From assembly GCA_025716815.1 (NCBI GenBank), contig JAIXMN010000031.1:62001-126000 (forward strand): a DNA stretch of 64,000 nucleotides, read 5' to 3'. The notes beneath the pieces are model-generated. The model was not told the origin of the DNA. It searched no databases and worked only from the letters and a program-made list of their open reading frames with translations. This DNA comes from Dichotomocladium elegans (lineage: Eukaryota; Mucoromycota; Mucoromycetes; Mucorales; Lichtheimiaceae). This document shows positions 11,419 to 23,194 of this stretch, one piece after another (position 1 is the first letter of the stretch; each line of letters starts with the position of its first letter). The translations under genes were made by a program, and so were the position numbers.

Positions 11419-11913
11419 ATGACCAGCCGGCATAGCAATGCTATCTACACAGAGGTCCACGCATGGCCGAGCAGTTACTACGGTCGAAGCCGACGTATCG
11501 ACCTAGCGCAATTGTATTGTGATACCTTAGCACGGGCATACACCAAAACGCAGCAAATAACACCCAAAAAGCTAGAAAGAAGAGTACGCTTCACGACCGA
11601 TCCTCCTGTGGTCCATGAGTACGAATGCGAAGACGAGCCTGAGCCGGATCTATACCGCTGCAGACGATATGATAATGACGGTCACCTGCACATAACAACG
11701 TTGGATCTCCGTCCGATTCCGAACTCAGCATACGCTATTTCTCTGTCGCCTACCTTGACGCTTGTCTCGTCATCATCGCTGGCCGATGATGGTGGTAATT
11801 CCTTCCAGTCCAATAAAGCACGGTTACCACGACCTTCTTCATCCCTATCCCGGGCATTACTCAGTTATGACACATTTCTAAGAGCCATCATAAAACGAAA
11901 AGCAATTGTTTGA
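11419..11913 (+). CDS. Small protein with a PP1-docking-like RVRF motif
   Basis: Single-exon frame of 164 residues, ATG at 11419 directly after a CT-rich leader. No enzyme domain was recognised. Residues 55-58 are RVRF, followed by TTDPPVVHEYECEDEPEPD. RVxF motifs dock partners to protein phosphatase 1, and an acidic patch after the motif is common in such regulators. The C-terminal half is rich in Ser and Pro and ends in basic residues (IIKRKAIV). Two cysteines lie in the acidic centre region. It sits on the same strand as the formin-like gene 190 bp downstream, but nothing shows a functional link. A PP1 role is inference from one short motif. Confidence 0.6.
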   Translation: MTSRHSNAIYTEVHAWPSSYYGRSRRIDLAQLYCDTLARAYTKTQQITPKKLERRVRFTTDPPVVHEYECEDEPEPDLYRCRRYDNDGHLHITTLDLRPIPNSAYAISLSPTLTLVSSSSLADDGGNSFQSNKARLPRPSSSLSRALLSYDTFLRAIIKRKAIV

Positions 11914-12100
11914 TACAGTACTCCCTCTGTGTGCATGTGTGCGGTGCGTAGATGAACGACTGCATTGTCCATAAAAGGAAGCTCCATAAACAATGCATCC
12001 AAAAATGTCTACTTGTTTTTTTGGCCTTTTTGTCGCTTTTCCATTATCGGCTTACTTTTTTTTTTTCTTCTCCTCTTTTTGTTTCAACGTCATACAAGAA

Positions 12101-13829
12101 ATGGCCTCACCGCGCTTCCTGAACCGAGTATCACGACTCTTTGTAGGCAATAATCGTCAGCCTAGCGATATAGACGAAGGAATCGATGTAGATTCGATGT
12201 TTTCCTCCCTGTCGACTGTCCGCGGGAATCCAAGCTCTCCTGCGCCGCTTCGCACCGTCCGACTCGACCTTTCATCACCAGACGAACGGAAGGAAGAGGT
12301 TGATGCTGCGTTTGACAAGCTCATGGTATGCCCCCTGGGTTATAAGCGGTGCTTTGAAGGACGGGAGAGAGCGAGAGAAAACAAGAGCAACTCAGGATTG
12401 TACCTTTATTAGCAAGAGTTTGATCTTGGGTCGATCATCGGACCCAAACTTCCCGAGCTGACGACAGAGCAAAAACGAGCAATGCTGCAGTCATCCATGT
12501 CGATTCGCAGCAACAGCAAGAGCACAGCTCTCTTTGGACGCTTCGATACACTTAGCAACAGCAGCAGCGGCACTTCTAATGGAAGCAGCAGCGGCAACAG
12601 CAGCAGCCACAGACACCAGAAGCCGGCGGCCACTCGGCCGGAGTACTTGATCAAACAGCTCCGCGCACGCCCTGTCCGCGAACTTGACGAGTCCGACCTG
12701 GTGAGCTTGCGGATTTTTTTGCGCAGCGGTGCGGCGAGCTGGACGACCGAATTTCTCGACAAGGGAGGGTACGAGCTCCTGACGGATCTATTTCGGCAAT
12801 TCAAGGAGGCACCGAAACGGATGCCGCAGGACGACAAGTACATCAAGCACCTGCTCAAATGCCTCAAGGTGATCATGAAACACAACCAGGGCGGCACTGC
12901 CCGCGTGCTTACCCAGACCGAGCCACTCGAATACATACGAGACTTGCTCTTCGGTCCCGTCGACATCAAACGCAAGGGCCTTTACAGCCTCCACATCCTT
13001 ACTCGACAACAGCTGTTAGACGTCCTCTGCACCTTGCTTGAGATACAAACCACCCAACCACATTACATTCACGGCTATAATGTACTTCGGTCTCTACTCA
13101 TAGACAAGCCTGCAGATATCGTCGAGGACGATATACAGAGAGGACCGTTTCGCATGGGAACCAAAGCCGATCCAGAAACGGTCATGCGGGTAATTGCGCC
13201 CGGTGTCAAACGGCCGCGCTACACGGCTTGGATGCGCGAGCTGCAGTTTACCGTCGACCGCCACATTGAGCCAATGACCTACCTCGCACAAGTGCTGGGC
13301 TACAACTTTGAGAGCGCATACAGGCAGCTCAAATTGCGACAGCACCAAAATACAGGCGAAAACAACGCGAATATATCTTTGGCGGGATGCAATGATCCGC
13401 AGCCTACTGTCATGACAGAGGAGGGTGTTGTTGACTACTTGGTAAAAAAAAAAAAAAAAGAAAGCCATTCACTTCTTTTTTTCTGTTTGATTTTGCTGTT
13501 GCTGACATGGTCACTGCATACAACAGATTGCAAATCTCCGTTTAATATGCACATTGGTGTCTAAGCCTTCCCTTCAAGATACACAAGACAAGTACGAGCG
13601 AGAAAAAATGCGTTTGGAATTCATGCTTTCTGGATTCGACAAAGTGGCGAAATGTCTCCATAGCTGCCCACATCCAACCCTCAACGCCACCTACAGCAGG
13701 TATCTCGACCCGCTTCTAGCACCATGGGCAGACCTTGGAACTGTACTCAGGGAACCTACACGAAGGACAAACAATAACGATAACGACGATGACGATGATG
13801 ATGACGATCAGTGGGTGGATGAGGAGTGA
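12101..13829 (+). CDS. Formin-type GBD/FH3 protein lacking FH1 and FH2
   Basis: Exons 12101-12325, 12413-13441, 13527-13829, 518 residues. An in-frame ATG at 11993 would add a Phe-run leader that looks like untranslated CT-rich sequence, so 12101 was chosen. The regulatory half of a diaphanous-related formin is clear: a GTPase-binding segment (KEEVDAAFDKLM, LPELTTEQKRAMLQ), a Ser/Asn spacer, then armadillo-like FH3 repeats (PEYLIKQLRARPV, YIKHLLKCLKVIMKH, IKRKGLYSLHILTRQ, EPMTYLAQVLGYNFESAY). The third exon continues the FH3 (YLIANLRLICTLVSK) and ends in an Asp run and a stop. No Pro-rich FH1 or actin-nucleating FH2 follows in the next 850 bases. It may bind Rho GTPases without nucleating actin; that role is inferred. 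Confidence 0.8.
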
Positions 13830-14687
13830 TTATTTCGAGTAGCAGTTGCGTCTCTTTGTACTTGTAACAATAAAATCTCTCAGGGGCTGGAGAACAAGGA
13901 AGATTTCGTAACAAGCAAAGGTCGTTTCTTTCGTTTTAACTTGCCGGTCTCCTTCGAGCCGTGCGTTGATGATGTGCGACATGGAAGTTCAAGGCAAGCC
14001 CTTGCTTTCCTATCCTGCGCGCCTTCATCGAGCTCAGCACCAGCCGATGGGGCTCGGTCTTTCTCTCCGGAACCGGAGACACCCTCTTGCTCTCAGGGGT
14101 CTGTTCCTGTCGGGTGGGGGGAGAAGAGATGATGGATGCACAACCCAAAAGTCACTCGGTCACGTATCCCAGAGATGATATTGTCTGGCTACATCCAAAA
14201 GGAGGGGCGCGCAATTCGGGTTTGAGCGTGTGCTGAAAGAGTACCAAAGATAAAACAAAGCACGGTATCTTAGCAGAACCATACCAAGCGGTTCTCGCGT
14301 CCTTCAACAGCGTCCGCAGCATGACGTTGCACCCGGAGGGACTAGGCGCCGTTTATACCCTTCTTTCATCTGAAGCTGAAAGAAGCCGACCGACTCTGCA
14401 ATGGACATTTATTTTTTCTTCGGTGGGTGATGGGAGAGGTGGATGACGCCTACATGAAAAAAAAAAAGAAACGCGCAGATGGATTGATCACGCTACCATC
14501 CTATAAATCTAAATTAACCCGCCAAAGAAGTAGGTTGCTCATGATACAATAAAGAGCATCCATGTCGATGCCGTCTACTATTTACGTACTCTCTGGGCTG
14601 TTTCCCGAGTTATTTACTCCCACATAGTTGCACTGTCCGCCTGATCCCCGACTGCACGTTATAGTACAATAACAACAATTAATTTAT
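13830..14687. other. Convergent intergenic region
   Basis: Between the 3' ends of the formin-like gene and the SDR gene. Open frames of 60-70 codons near 13936-14178 exist on both strands, but none has a recognisable domain or intron boundaries. No RNA gene was seen. Confidence 0.4.
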
Positions 14688-15742
14688 TTACATCGCAGAG
14701 TAGCCGCCATCGACAAAGAGGTCGGTTCCCGTAATATAGCTACTTGCATCGCTTGCCAAGAAGACGAGGGCACCCTTCAATTCGCGCGGAAAGCCCATTC
14801 GCTTCATGGGCGGCAACTCGTTCCATGCGCCGGCCAGGTCAGGTCTGCGCTCGATGAGTGTCTCGATCATATCCGTACGCATGTAGCCCGGGCAAATTGC
14901 ATTGACACGGATATTATGCGGGGCCCATTCGTAGGCGAGGCATTTTGCCATCATGGACACCGAGGCCTTGGTGCAGTTATACTATTGGGTGGGTTGTTGT
15001 TGATAAGAGTGATCGGGTTTCCAGCTCCACACCTCCCTCCCCCCATCCTCCGCAACCCCGCCTGTTGCTTGGTACAATCCCGCCCCTCCACAACCCCCCC
15101 CAAGATGAAATATTGCCAAAACTTACACCACATTGAAATTGAGGTTGATTGACCAGATGGGCCGAGACCGAGGAGACGATGACGATACTTCCGCTCTTTT
15201 GCTGAATCATGTACTTCCCCGCAGCCTGGACGCCATAAAACACGCCGTGCACGTTGACGTCAAAGAGACGGTGCCAATCCTTGAGGTCAAAGGTTTCTGC
15301 GGCGCCGTTGATGGAAATGCCCGCGTTGGCAACGAAGATGTCGATCCGCCCAAAGTCCTTATGGATGGTATCAATGGCCGATTGCACCGCAGCCGCGTCG
15401 GTCACGTCGGCCCGGTATGCCTTGCAGGTCACCCCATACTCCTTTGCGATCTCAGCCGCCGTTGCGTGGGTTGTGTCGCTCGAGACGTACATGAGCGCCA
15501 CATCAGCGCCAGACTGCGCAAGTCCGCGACACAGTTCAAGGCCAATGCCGCTAACCGAAGGCGGAATGCGTGTCAGGATATCATTCAAGGAAGAGGAGGG
15601 GGAGGAGAGCGCGGCAAACACACATGCAGACAACCTTTGTTGTGTGTGTGTGTGTATATGCCATTTGCAAAGCTTACCGAGCACCACCAGTAACAACTGC
15701 TTTTTTGCCCTTGAGAGAAAATTCAGGAAGTACAGAAGTCAT
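14688..15742 (-). CDS. Short-chain dehydrogenase/reductase, polyol or ketose type
   Basis: Exons 15742-15678, 15550-15127, 14981-14688, 260 residues, the usual classical SDR length. Splicing the first intron completes the cofactor motif TGGARGIG. NAGI and the catalytic residues SSVS and YNCTK follow; the Tyr is the first residue of exon 3. The C-terminal part has ICPGYMRTDM and ITGTDLFVDGGYS, which resembles fungal NADP-dependent mannitol dehydrogenase and sorbose or xylulose reductases (SOU1 group). The likely reaction is reversible oxidation of a sugar alcohol in the cytosol; the substrate cannot be fixed from sequence. The first intron holds a CA/GT dinucleotide run near 15640-15660. Confidence 0.88.
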
Positions 15743-16575
15743 ACGGAAGAAGAAGAAATGGAAAAGAAATCAAACTAACGAAGCAAAAAAGAAAAAAAAA
15801 ACACTCGCTCCAACATTCCTTCCAAGAAACAACCCCCCCTTTATATTTAAATATACTCGGTTACCAGGAGACTCCACTAATAACAAAATGGCCGCCATCC
15901 AATGAATGCCAAGTGTCACCTGAATCGTGTGGGCCATTCCTGTAAACGTCCCGAGATGCCTGGGAAGGAAAACACAGCGCGCGCGCGTGCACCGTTAAGC
16001 AACTCAATGGCCAAAGCGGGCGACGATCGCATCTTGTTCATTGGCTGCGTTCCATGATGATACCCAATCACCCTTCCCCCATGGGGTAAGTTCTCTCCTC
16101 CCCCCCATTGTTCGGTAGCGCTTTCTCGCGTTCTTTTGCTATTCCCCCATTTGGTAAATTTTCCGTGTGCGCGCGCTAGAGATTTCCCCGATGGGGTCTC
16201 TCAAAACCAAAAGCAACACAGACAACGGTATCGGAGACAGTCGGGTTGGGAACATGCGACAGAGAAGGTCTCTTTTCTAGATCCTATGCATGATCCGCGC
16301 AACCCGCGAGACGCGCTCCGCACGTCCTCCACCGCCCCAAGGGGATTACAAACATTGCCGGTGTCTGTTGTCGAATGAACGATCTTGGTACATTGTATCT
16401 TTTTTTTTTTTTGGTTTCACGATTGCACTTAAAAAATAAAAAGATGCGGAGAGGATGACGCAGGAGGAAACGACAAGAAGAAGGAGAAAATGATGTCGAC
16501 AAGGTGTAAAAGTGAATGTGTGTGTATTTACAAAGAAGCAAAGAAGATAATAAAAAACAGCAATTGTACAATCAA
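15743..16575. other. Intergenic region upstream of the SDR gene
   Basis: Holds a purine-rich leader next to the SDR start, GC-alternating stretches near 15975 and 16166, and a T run near 16400. Frames of 51 codons (from 15903, plus) and 80 codons (16136-16378, plus) look weakly coding but lack support. No gene is called. Confidence 0.4.
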
Positions 16576-16857
16576 TCATAGATCACCCTTCTTATTGTAA
16601 TGCATGGTATACTTGTTTTCCAAATGCCCAATAGCCGCCGTTCTATCCACTTCCATGCATGCGGATAACATCTCATCTGCACCCGCGAAGGCCTCCGCTG
16701 CCTGTTGGACAAACTCGCGATTGTGGTAGCCCTGTTGCGTTTCCAGCATTCTTCCGAAATCAGCAACTTTCTGTCGTAGTTGTTCAAACATCCTTTCGAT
16801 CTGCTTTGCTTGCCGCTGCCTCATTAACCGTTGTTGCTGTTGTTGCTGTTGTTGTTG

Positions 16858-16899
<42 letters not shown>

Positions 16900-18535
16900 A
16901 TTTTGCTGTTCACGCTGTTGATGTTGCTGCTGAAGTTGCTGTTGTGTCTGATTATGGTAGTGGTGTTGGTGATGTGGAACGAAAGGTGGGTGAGGATGCT
17001 TATGTATTAACGTCACGTGCGCAGTCTTCTTGATCATGTCAATGATGATGGTCAGTGCTCCCGCACAATCATATCGATTCGTCGCCTTGGGATGATCGCT
17101 GGCTTTTCGAGGTTTGGCCGTGTCGGCGCGTTGCGAGCAGTAATAGCGAAGCGTGGACAACGTCTCTGGCGTTTTAATTGAACGTCTCTGGTCCTTCAAG
17201 CTATGCGATCGACGTCCCCCCCCGAAAAAAATGAGCACACGGACATAATCTCCCTTCTTCCTCAGCTAGTCTTTCTCCTTACCTGAAATTGAACTTTGTT
17301 CCATTCAATACGTGTTCGCAGATTCCTCGTCCTAGCTGTGAAAACCCGGCCTGTTCTCCGTAACGAGCAATTAGCGGTGTTATATCCACATCATAAGGTT
17401 TTCTGTCAAATTCCACTTCTTGTTCCAACGCGTGCACAAACTCTTCGAGGGAAAGTACTTCATGACGTGCCGATGCATTCATGCCATCGTGTTTAATATC
17501 GGCACGGGACGGGGATGCCTTGGTTGGCGGAAGCGGTTGCGGATGTGTTCCATTAGCAGCAGCAGCGGCAGCAGCAGCAGCGGCAGCGGCAGCAGCAACA
17601 GCCGTGGAAGCAGCCAGATCGGAAGATGGACGTAGTTGCTGCAGCTGGGGTGATGATTGAGGTTGTTGCTGCGTGGCATGCTGTTGCGCCGGTTGGTGGT
17701 CTTGGTGCTGCTGTTGAAAGTTCTGCTGGATATGAACTTGCAACTGCTGAGGCGTCGGCAACGACAACGACATGATAGGCGAAGGTTGCATGACCTGCAC
17801 GTGGGATTGCAATTGGGACTGAGCTCGCAGGGGTGAGGGAGAGGTCGAAAAAATCTGAGATTTGTTGGGAGGAGAAGCCTTGACCTGTAGTGGTGTAGTA
17901 TCAGTAGATGCGTGCAACTGTTGTTGCAAGTATGGCGGTCGAGTTGTTGACGTCGCGCTGGGGGCCGGGGGAGGGGAGATGAGCTGATGCTGTTGCTGCT
18001 GTTGCTGCTGCTGTTGCGAATACCGAGCATGTTTGAGCACTCTCTCCTGTTCCTCGAAAAGGTCGTATCGATCCTTGCGCTTTTGAAGGAGCGGTTGTCG
18101 ACAGAAGCAGCATACATTATACTTGACACCTCGTTCATCGTAAAAGAGCGAGCCCTGCCGAAGAGTATGGCAATTCTCACAGTAACCCGAATCAGCACCT
18201 GTCGATGCGGCCATCAATCCTCGCCTGGCATTTGCAGCGCTATTAGAACCACCTCCGCTGGCAACTGCCGCGGCAGCAGCAGCAGCAGCAGCAGCAGCGG
18301 CGGCGGCGGCGGCCTGGTGATTACTGCCATTGGTATGCGGACTATATGTTGTTGATGTTGGGGGTGCGGCGCTTGTGACCGCCATGACAGCAGCAGCCTG
18401 TTGCTGAGCAAAAGCTTGCTGTTGCTGTTGTTGCTGATGCTGTTGATTGAGTATGCTCTGGCGATGAGCCCTCATTGAGTCGGGTGAAATGGCCGAAAAG
18501 CCGTGTGCTTGAAACGCACGTCCGCCGTGAGACAT
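16576..18535 (-). CDS. Gln-rich protein with two zinc-binding-like modules
   Basis: Exons 18535-17283 and 17260-16576, 645 residues. After a Gln/Ala-rich N-terminus, CENC and CCFC form a CX2C-X19-CX2C module (YCENCHTLRQG to YNVCCFCRQ), similar in spacing to GATA fingers. A long Q/P/S-rich region follows. Near the exon junction are LSLEEFVHALEQEVEFDRKP and ITPLIARYGEQAG, then a C-X23-C-X20-H-X-H module (YYCSQ, RYDCAG, HKHPH). The latter resembles WRKY/GCM1/FLYWCH-type fingers found in transposase-derived fungal proteins. The C-terminus is poly-Gln followed by a helix ending in IGHLENKY. A nuclear DNA-binding role is likely but inferred. The junction implies an intron of only 22 nt; an alternative 55-nt intron (17311-17257) also closes. 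Confidence 0.62.
16833..16903. repeat. CAG/CAA poly-Gln tract
   Basis: Triplet run (GTT/GCT on the plus strand) that encodes a run of more than 20 glutamines in the Q-rich zinc protein. The pure CAG part is near 16867-16897, and such a tract is likely to vary in length. Confidence 0.85.
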
Positions 18536-19140
18536 CAAGTGGAGAATGAGAGATGTAGAAGGTGGATGGCAGTGGTATAAGTATACGAGCGGATCTCCTT
18601 TCTAAGCGTATTCAGTAGAGGAGAAGAGGGAATTAAGAACGATGTTGCTCTGCGCCTTGTAAGCTTTCTTCCTCGGCTCTTGAGAGTCAGCAATAAGCAC
18701 AAAAAAAAGTTGCTGGGTATAGCTGTGTTCTGTTTTGCGCGGCTCGATTTTTACTGGATCAAGTCACACAGCATGTGTGGATGGATGCTTTGGGTCCGCT
18801 CGGGCTGAGCTCCCTCCCCTTCCCCCCTTTGCCCGTTGCCTCCATTCAAGCTAGGCTGCTTCCAACCCAAGGCAGCTTTTAAGCAAAATCCTCGATTTGA
18901 GGCCACATTCCTTCCATTGGATAACAATTAACCTCCAGCATCGTTAGAATAACTTGCATTTGCCGTTGGAAGTCTTGCCAGTCAATGAAGTCTGATTTGA
19001 ACAGCCGTTCATCAGTTTCTTTCTCAGTGATGTCATGTGCCAAAAATAAAATTCTCAGCGGGGCGGTTGGTGGGGAGGAATGAGGGTTGCATAGATGAAA
19101 TCAGGTTTGATTTTCCCTTTTCGTGCTGCGTGATCGTTTC
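18536..19140. other. Divergent promoter region
   Basis: Six hundred bases between the divergent starts of the Q-rich zinc protein (minus) and the DHHC enzyme (plus). No frame or RNA gene stands out. Confidence 0.5.
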
Positions 19141-20738
19141 ATGACTCCACCATCAAGGAACACTGTGGTGGGGATCATTCTCCCTGTAGTAGTTATCGCT
19201 CTCATTGTCTATTCATGGTATATATATACATTTAGGATATGCGGTACGTTATTTCTCTGTGCCTCGCGCAGCTCCTTATCTTTATCATCTTTTGCGCGAA
19301 TGCTGTCATTAACCTATTGCACTTGTAGCTGCGCAGACACTACAGAGAAACGTCCCAGAGGGAGGTAATTATTCCAATGTCTCCGTGCCTTTCCCATTTT
19401 CTATTCTATATTAAATCTATCGGCTAGTCATTTTCATTGTCCTTGCATCCATCTTTGCCGTATTGGCGATCGTATCGTATCTGCGTGTTCTCTTCTCGGC
19501 ACCTGGAAAAGCAGTCCACGTAAAGTACTTTTATCGCATATAAAGTGTGCGGTCCTTCTGTTTCTTTGACAAATGATATCACAGCTGGCCTCAGCAGTGG
19601 CGCATGACATGCCCCGATTTTGGTATGTGCCGGGCACGCTTGATTCAAAAACACTCAGGCCATCAGTTGAGGCCACGGAGGCGACTGCACTGCTACCAGC
19701 TGTGTCGATAAGCAGGATGGATGGCATGCCACGGTACTGCGAGACGTGTCGATGTTATAAGCCTGATCGGACGCATCATTGCAAAGAATGCGACACGTGC
19801 ATCTTACGCATGGACCAGTTGGGTAGCAATTTTTATGAAGAGGAGAGGGGAGAAGAGGCTGCAGATATCACATTGACATTCATGCTTACACAAACACTCG
19901 TTATATATCTCTCATCTTTAGTCACTGTCCGTGGTTAGTAGCTCTTTGAATTGTGTTGCGTGCGGAGGGCGGTCTATGCTAAGAAAATTACGTTTTAGGA
20001 TCAGTGGTTGTGTTGGTCATCTTAACTACAAATTCTTTTTCCTGTTTGTTCTCTATGCGGACGTGTATGCTGTCTGGGTCTTCTTCAGTTCGACTCCGCA
20101 AATTGTGATCGTGCTGAACGATGAAAACAAGGCAAGTCGAGCTTTTCTAACATCCACAGTGAATTGACGACGTTCACATACGTCTGGCTACGCAGGTGAT
20201 TGAAATCGATCCACAATGGATCGTCTTGTTAGTCGTGTAAGTGTTCTGTTCTTTAAAGCTTTACTTTTAAAGAATTGCTAATATCAAACCCTTTTTGTCA
20301 TCAGCGGGTTTTTGTTCGGAATGACATTGCTCGGGTTCGTATCCGTGCATAGCTACTACATCATGAAGAATCAGACAACCATCGAACACATATCCAGGCG
20401 ACCATACGAGGTGCGCATTGACTTTGATATGACCGGACATAATTATGAAATTGTCACCACGCGCGGCACGGAACGCTTGTGGGATGTAGGCCGTGCACAA
20501 AACTGGCGAATCATCATGGGCAACAATCCTTGGGGTTGGTTTTGTAAGTCGGGGTGGATGGTGAAATCGGTAAGATAAGTCGTCTCATGAAACAAATGGG
20601 CTTGTAGTGCCTATATCAGGAAGCCTTGGCGACGGCTGTGTATTCCCATTCAATGATACCGTCTACAAGCACGTCGTCGAAAGAGCGCGTCGACAACGGG
20701 AGCTGCTAAATCCTATTACTCCTCCAAGACCGATGTAA
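19141..20738 (+). CDS. DHHC palmitoyltransferase, PFA3-like
   Basis: Nine exons: 19141-19243, 19329-19364, 19428-19519, 19585-19817, 19922-19933, 19999-20131, 20196-20236, 20305-20543, 20608-20738, giving 339 residues. Four membrane helices surround the cysteine-rich domain CETCRCYKPDRTHHCKECDTC. Splicing through a 12-nt exon gives MDHHCPWISGCVG, the active site that takes up palmitate and passes it to protein cysteines. The TTxE motif (NQTTIEHI) and a C-terminal QNWRIIMGNNPWGWF are also present. The best family match is fungal PFA3, which palmitoylates Vac8 at the vacuole; the substrate here is inferred. The intron after 20131 starts with GC (GCAAGT). The donor after 19817 is GTTGGG. Confidence 0.9.
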
Positions 20739-20883
20739 CCGAAAAATAATACAGCATTTTTTCTACATGCACTCTTAATTGATTCGTCACAATCATGCAT
20801 CCTAGCCAAAAATGTTGGGATATCTTCTAAATGTTTGCTCTATGTTGCTTCTTTATTGTCTGCAGGTTTCCCCACAAAGAAAG

Positions 20884-21332
20884 TCACCAGTGATTCGACT
20901 CATCCCCGAAGAGAACCCGTCCCAAATCGTTTGGCTGATTCCGTTGCTGCGATTGCTCAATATTCCCTTGTCCAGATAAAAGAGCCATTAATTCCTCTTG
21001 GCTGAATTTATCCAGTGCATCGAAATCAAAATCCCCTAGGAATACCCAATTTAGCTTAATTCACTACATTTCGCACTGTAAGTGAGTTACCTTGCTGTAG
21101 GAGCAGCTGCTCCAACGGAGGGTCCCATTCCAAACCCTCCATATTCATTGGAGGAACCGTTGCGCTGCTGCTCGTTGCATTCGACATGCTTTGATCTTCC
21201 ATATGTTGGTCAAAAGGATTTGGCTCTTCACGATCTGGCGTCGCAAGTGTGGAGGATGCAAATGGCGCGTATTTATTATGTCGCATGCCAGGATATCGCA
21301 TTGACATACGTTGCTGCTGCTGCTGCTGCTGC

Positions 21333-21366
<34 letters not shown>

Positions 21367-23194
21367 GGAATTGGCGCGAGAGGTCTTGGCCATCAAATGT
21401 GGGTGAGGACGACATATATGATACAGGCATCGAGGATGAATAGATTTGCTGGTGCATTTTCGGCGAGCGCGGTGAAGTTCCATATGGTGCAAAACGTCGT
21501 GGCTGTTGTACGGGGGGAGAACCAATATGCATATTCGCAATGGACCGGTTCAAGGAAAATGTAGTAGAGCTAGGTGAGGTAGGTGGTTGCAGAAAGTCAG
21601 ACGTGCTGGGCACAGAGGAGGATTGCATTAATGGGGATACAATGGCCTGAGGAACCGTGGGGGATGGTATGGGCATGTATTGGCGCTGCACCTGTCCACT
21701 CTTAATCGCTTTGACTAGATCGCGCTCTTCCTGTAATCGCTGAAGCAAAACAGCCTTTTTCCCTGTAGCTGGTTTCCCGCGCTGTCGAAGCATTTCTTTT
21801 AATTCAGAAACCGTAATGTCGTCAAAGTCAACCTTTTCCAGCTGCTCATCCATTTTTCGCTGTCGTTGTTCAGCATCAAAGGGTAAAGTGGTGTTGGTTC
21901 GATGAACTCGTTGAATTAGAATGGGCATTGCCCGCGATGGAAAGGACATTGATTGCTGCTGTTGCTGCGGTGGCTGCTGCTTCTGCTCCTGCTGAAGCAT
22001 GGACGGCGCTGGTACATTCCTTGCACCAGATTTTGCCATCCCTAGTCGATTTATATTGCCAGCAGGTTGCCCAACTTTGATGGAAGACCCAGGCTGTGCA
22101 GGAGATTCAGAAATAGTGGAAGTTGAACGGCGTCTCCCAAGTGGTCCTGCTAATGGCAAGCTCTTATCGATCTCAGATATGTCGCTAGGCAATGAACTTC
22201 CAAAAAATAAAGAGGAAGGCTGTTCTTGGTTTGCTAAAGTGTTAGCAGAAGCGGGTGCTGGCGCATTCGGCTTGCGCCCATAACTAACACGGAAACGGGC
22301 TTGTAGCTCGGTAAACCTTCGCTGGTGATCCACATCGCCTGAGACTAAAGAAGAGGGTTTCCCGGATATTGGGATCGGATTCGCGTGGGTCGCAGATTTG
22401 AGACCAATGGCACCAGATCCAGATCGTCGATGAAGGTCTTTCCTGCTTGGCTTGGATATTTTTGACGGTTGTTGCTGCTGATGAATATTGTCGCTACCTG
22501 CACCCATAGTATATGCCTTCTGATGTTGTTGTTGGTGTTGCTTGTGTTGTTGTTGGTGTTGCTTGTGTTGTTGTTGTTGCTGCTGCTGGTGGTGGCCAAA
22601 CATTGCAGACAGAGCAGACGGCGTAGGTGCTGAAGAAGCTAAAACGTCCTCTTCTTGCTGAAGTTCCTTTTCCAACCGCAATTGCATTTCCTTTTGCTGA
22701 TCATGCAAAAGCTGCTGTTGCCATGAAAAATTGGGATCTGAGAGAAGAATCGCACGCGGATCCTGTTCGCCAATTGATGGAGGTGGTTCATTATCGTTCT
22801 GAAGATCGCGGTAATCAAGAGGATCATTGCTGAAGCTCTTGCTGTCTTGGTGTAACATCCATTCGTTTCCTTCCAGTGCACCAAATATATCCCAGTCCGA
22901 AGACGCACCACCCGCAGAAAAAGAAGGAGCGTCTCCGCCAAACGCGTCGCTTTGATAAAACGGGGATTCAAGTGAGCGAGCTTGCACGGCGTATGAAAGA
23001 TAGGGCGTTGATGTCTCGTCCATTGTGCTTTGCTGTTGTTGTTGTAGGTGTTGCTGCTGCCATCCTGGTGATTGGAATGTGGAATTCAACGAATGTCCAT
23101 AAAGGTGAGTTTGATCACGGGAGTTTTTGTCGCTATCGGTGAAATCATCGTGTCCATTATTGCTAGCATTAGAACTGTTGCCGTAATAGTACAT
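20884..23194 (-). CDS. SAP-domain, Gln-rich nuclear protein
   Basis: Exons 23194-21091 and 21035-20884, 751 residues. A SAP motif lies near residues 450-485 (DDITVSELKEMLRQRGKPATGKKAVLLQRL); SAP domains bind AT-rich DNA. Around it are long low-complexity stretches: poly-Gln near residues 195-230, 395-410 and 610-630, and Ser/Pro-rich linkers. Upstream, ELQARFRVSYGRKPN may be a short conserved element. Exon 2 adds the acidic hydrophobic tail FDFDALDKFSQEELMALL, which looks like an activation-domain helix. A coactivator or chromatin role is likely, but no specific orthologue was recognised. Its 3' end converges with the DHHC gene, 145 bp away. Confidence 0.75.
21310..21368. repeat. CAG/CAA poly-Gln tract in the SAP protein
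   Basis: About 20 triplets reading GCT then GTT on the plus strand. In the gene they encode one run of about 20 glutamines; on the plus strand they give a meaningless cysteine run. Confidence 0.85.

Noticed and set aside
11993..12100. Earlier in-frame start of the formin-like gene
   Set aside because: The added residues are mostly Phe and Ser from a CT-rich leader.
16867..16897. Regular triplet arrays considered as CRISPR-like repeats
   Set aside because: They are simple microsatellites inside coding sequence, with no spacers.
17479..18198. 239-codon minus-strand frame rich in Arg, Leu and Ser
   Set aside because: It is the shifted frame of exon 1 of the Q-rich zinc protein, with no start or domain of its own.
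21249..21443. Plus-strand frame with 18 cysteines in a row
   Set aside because: Antisense to the poly-Gln tract of the SAP protein; an effect of the triplet repeat.
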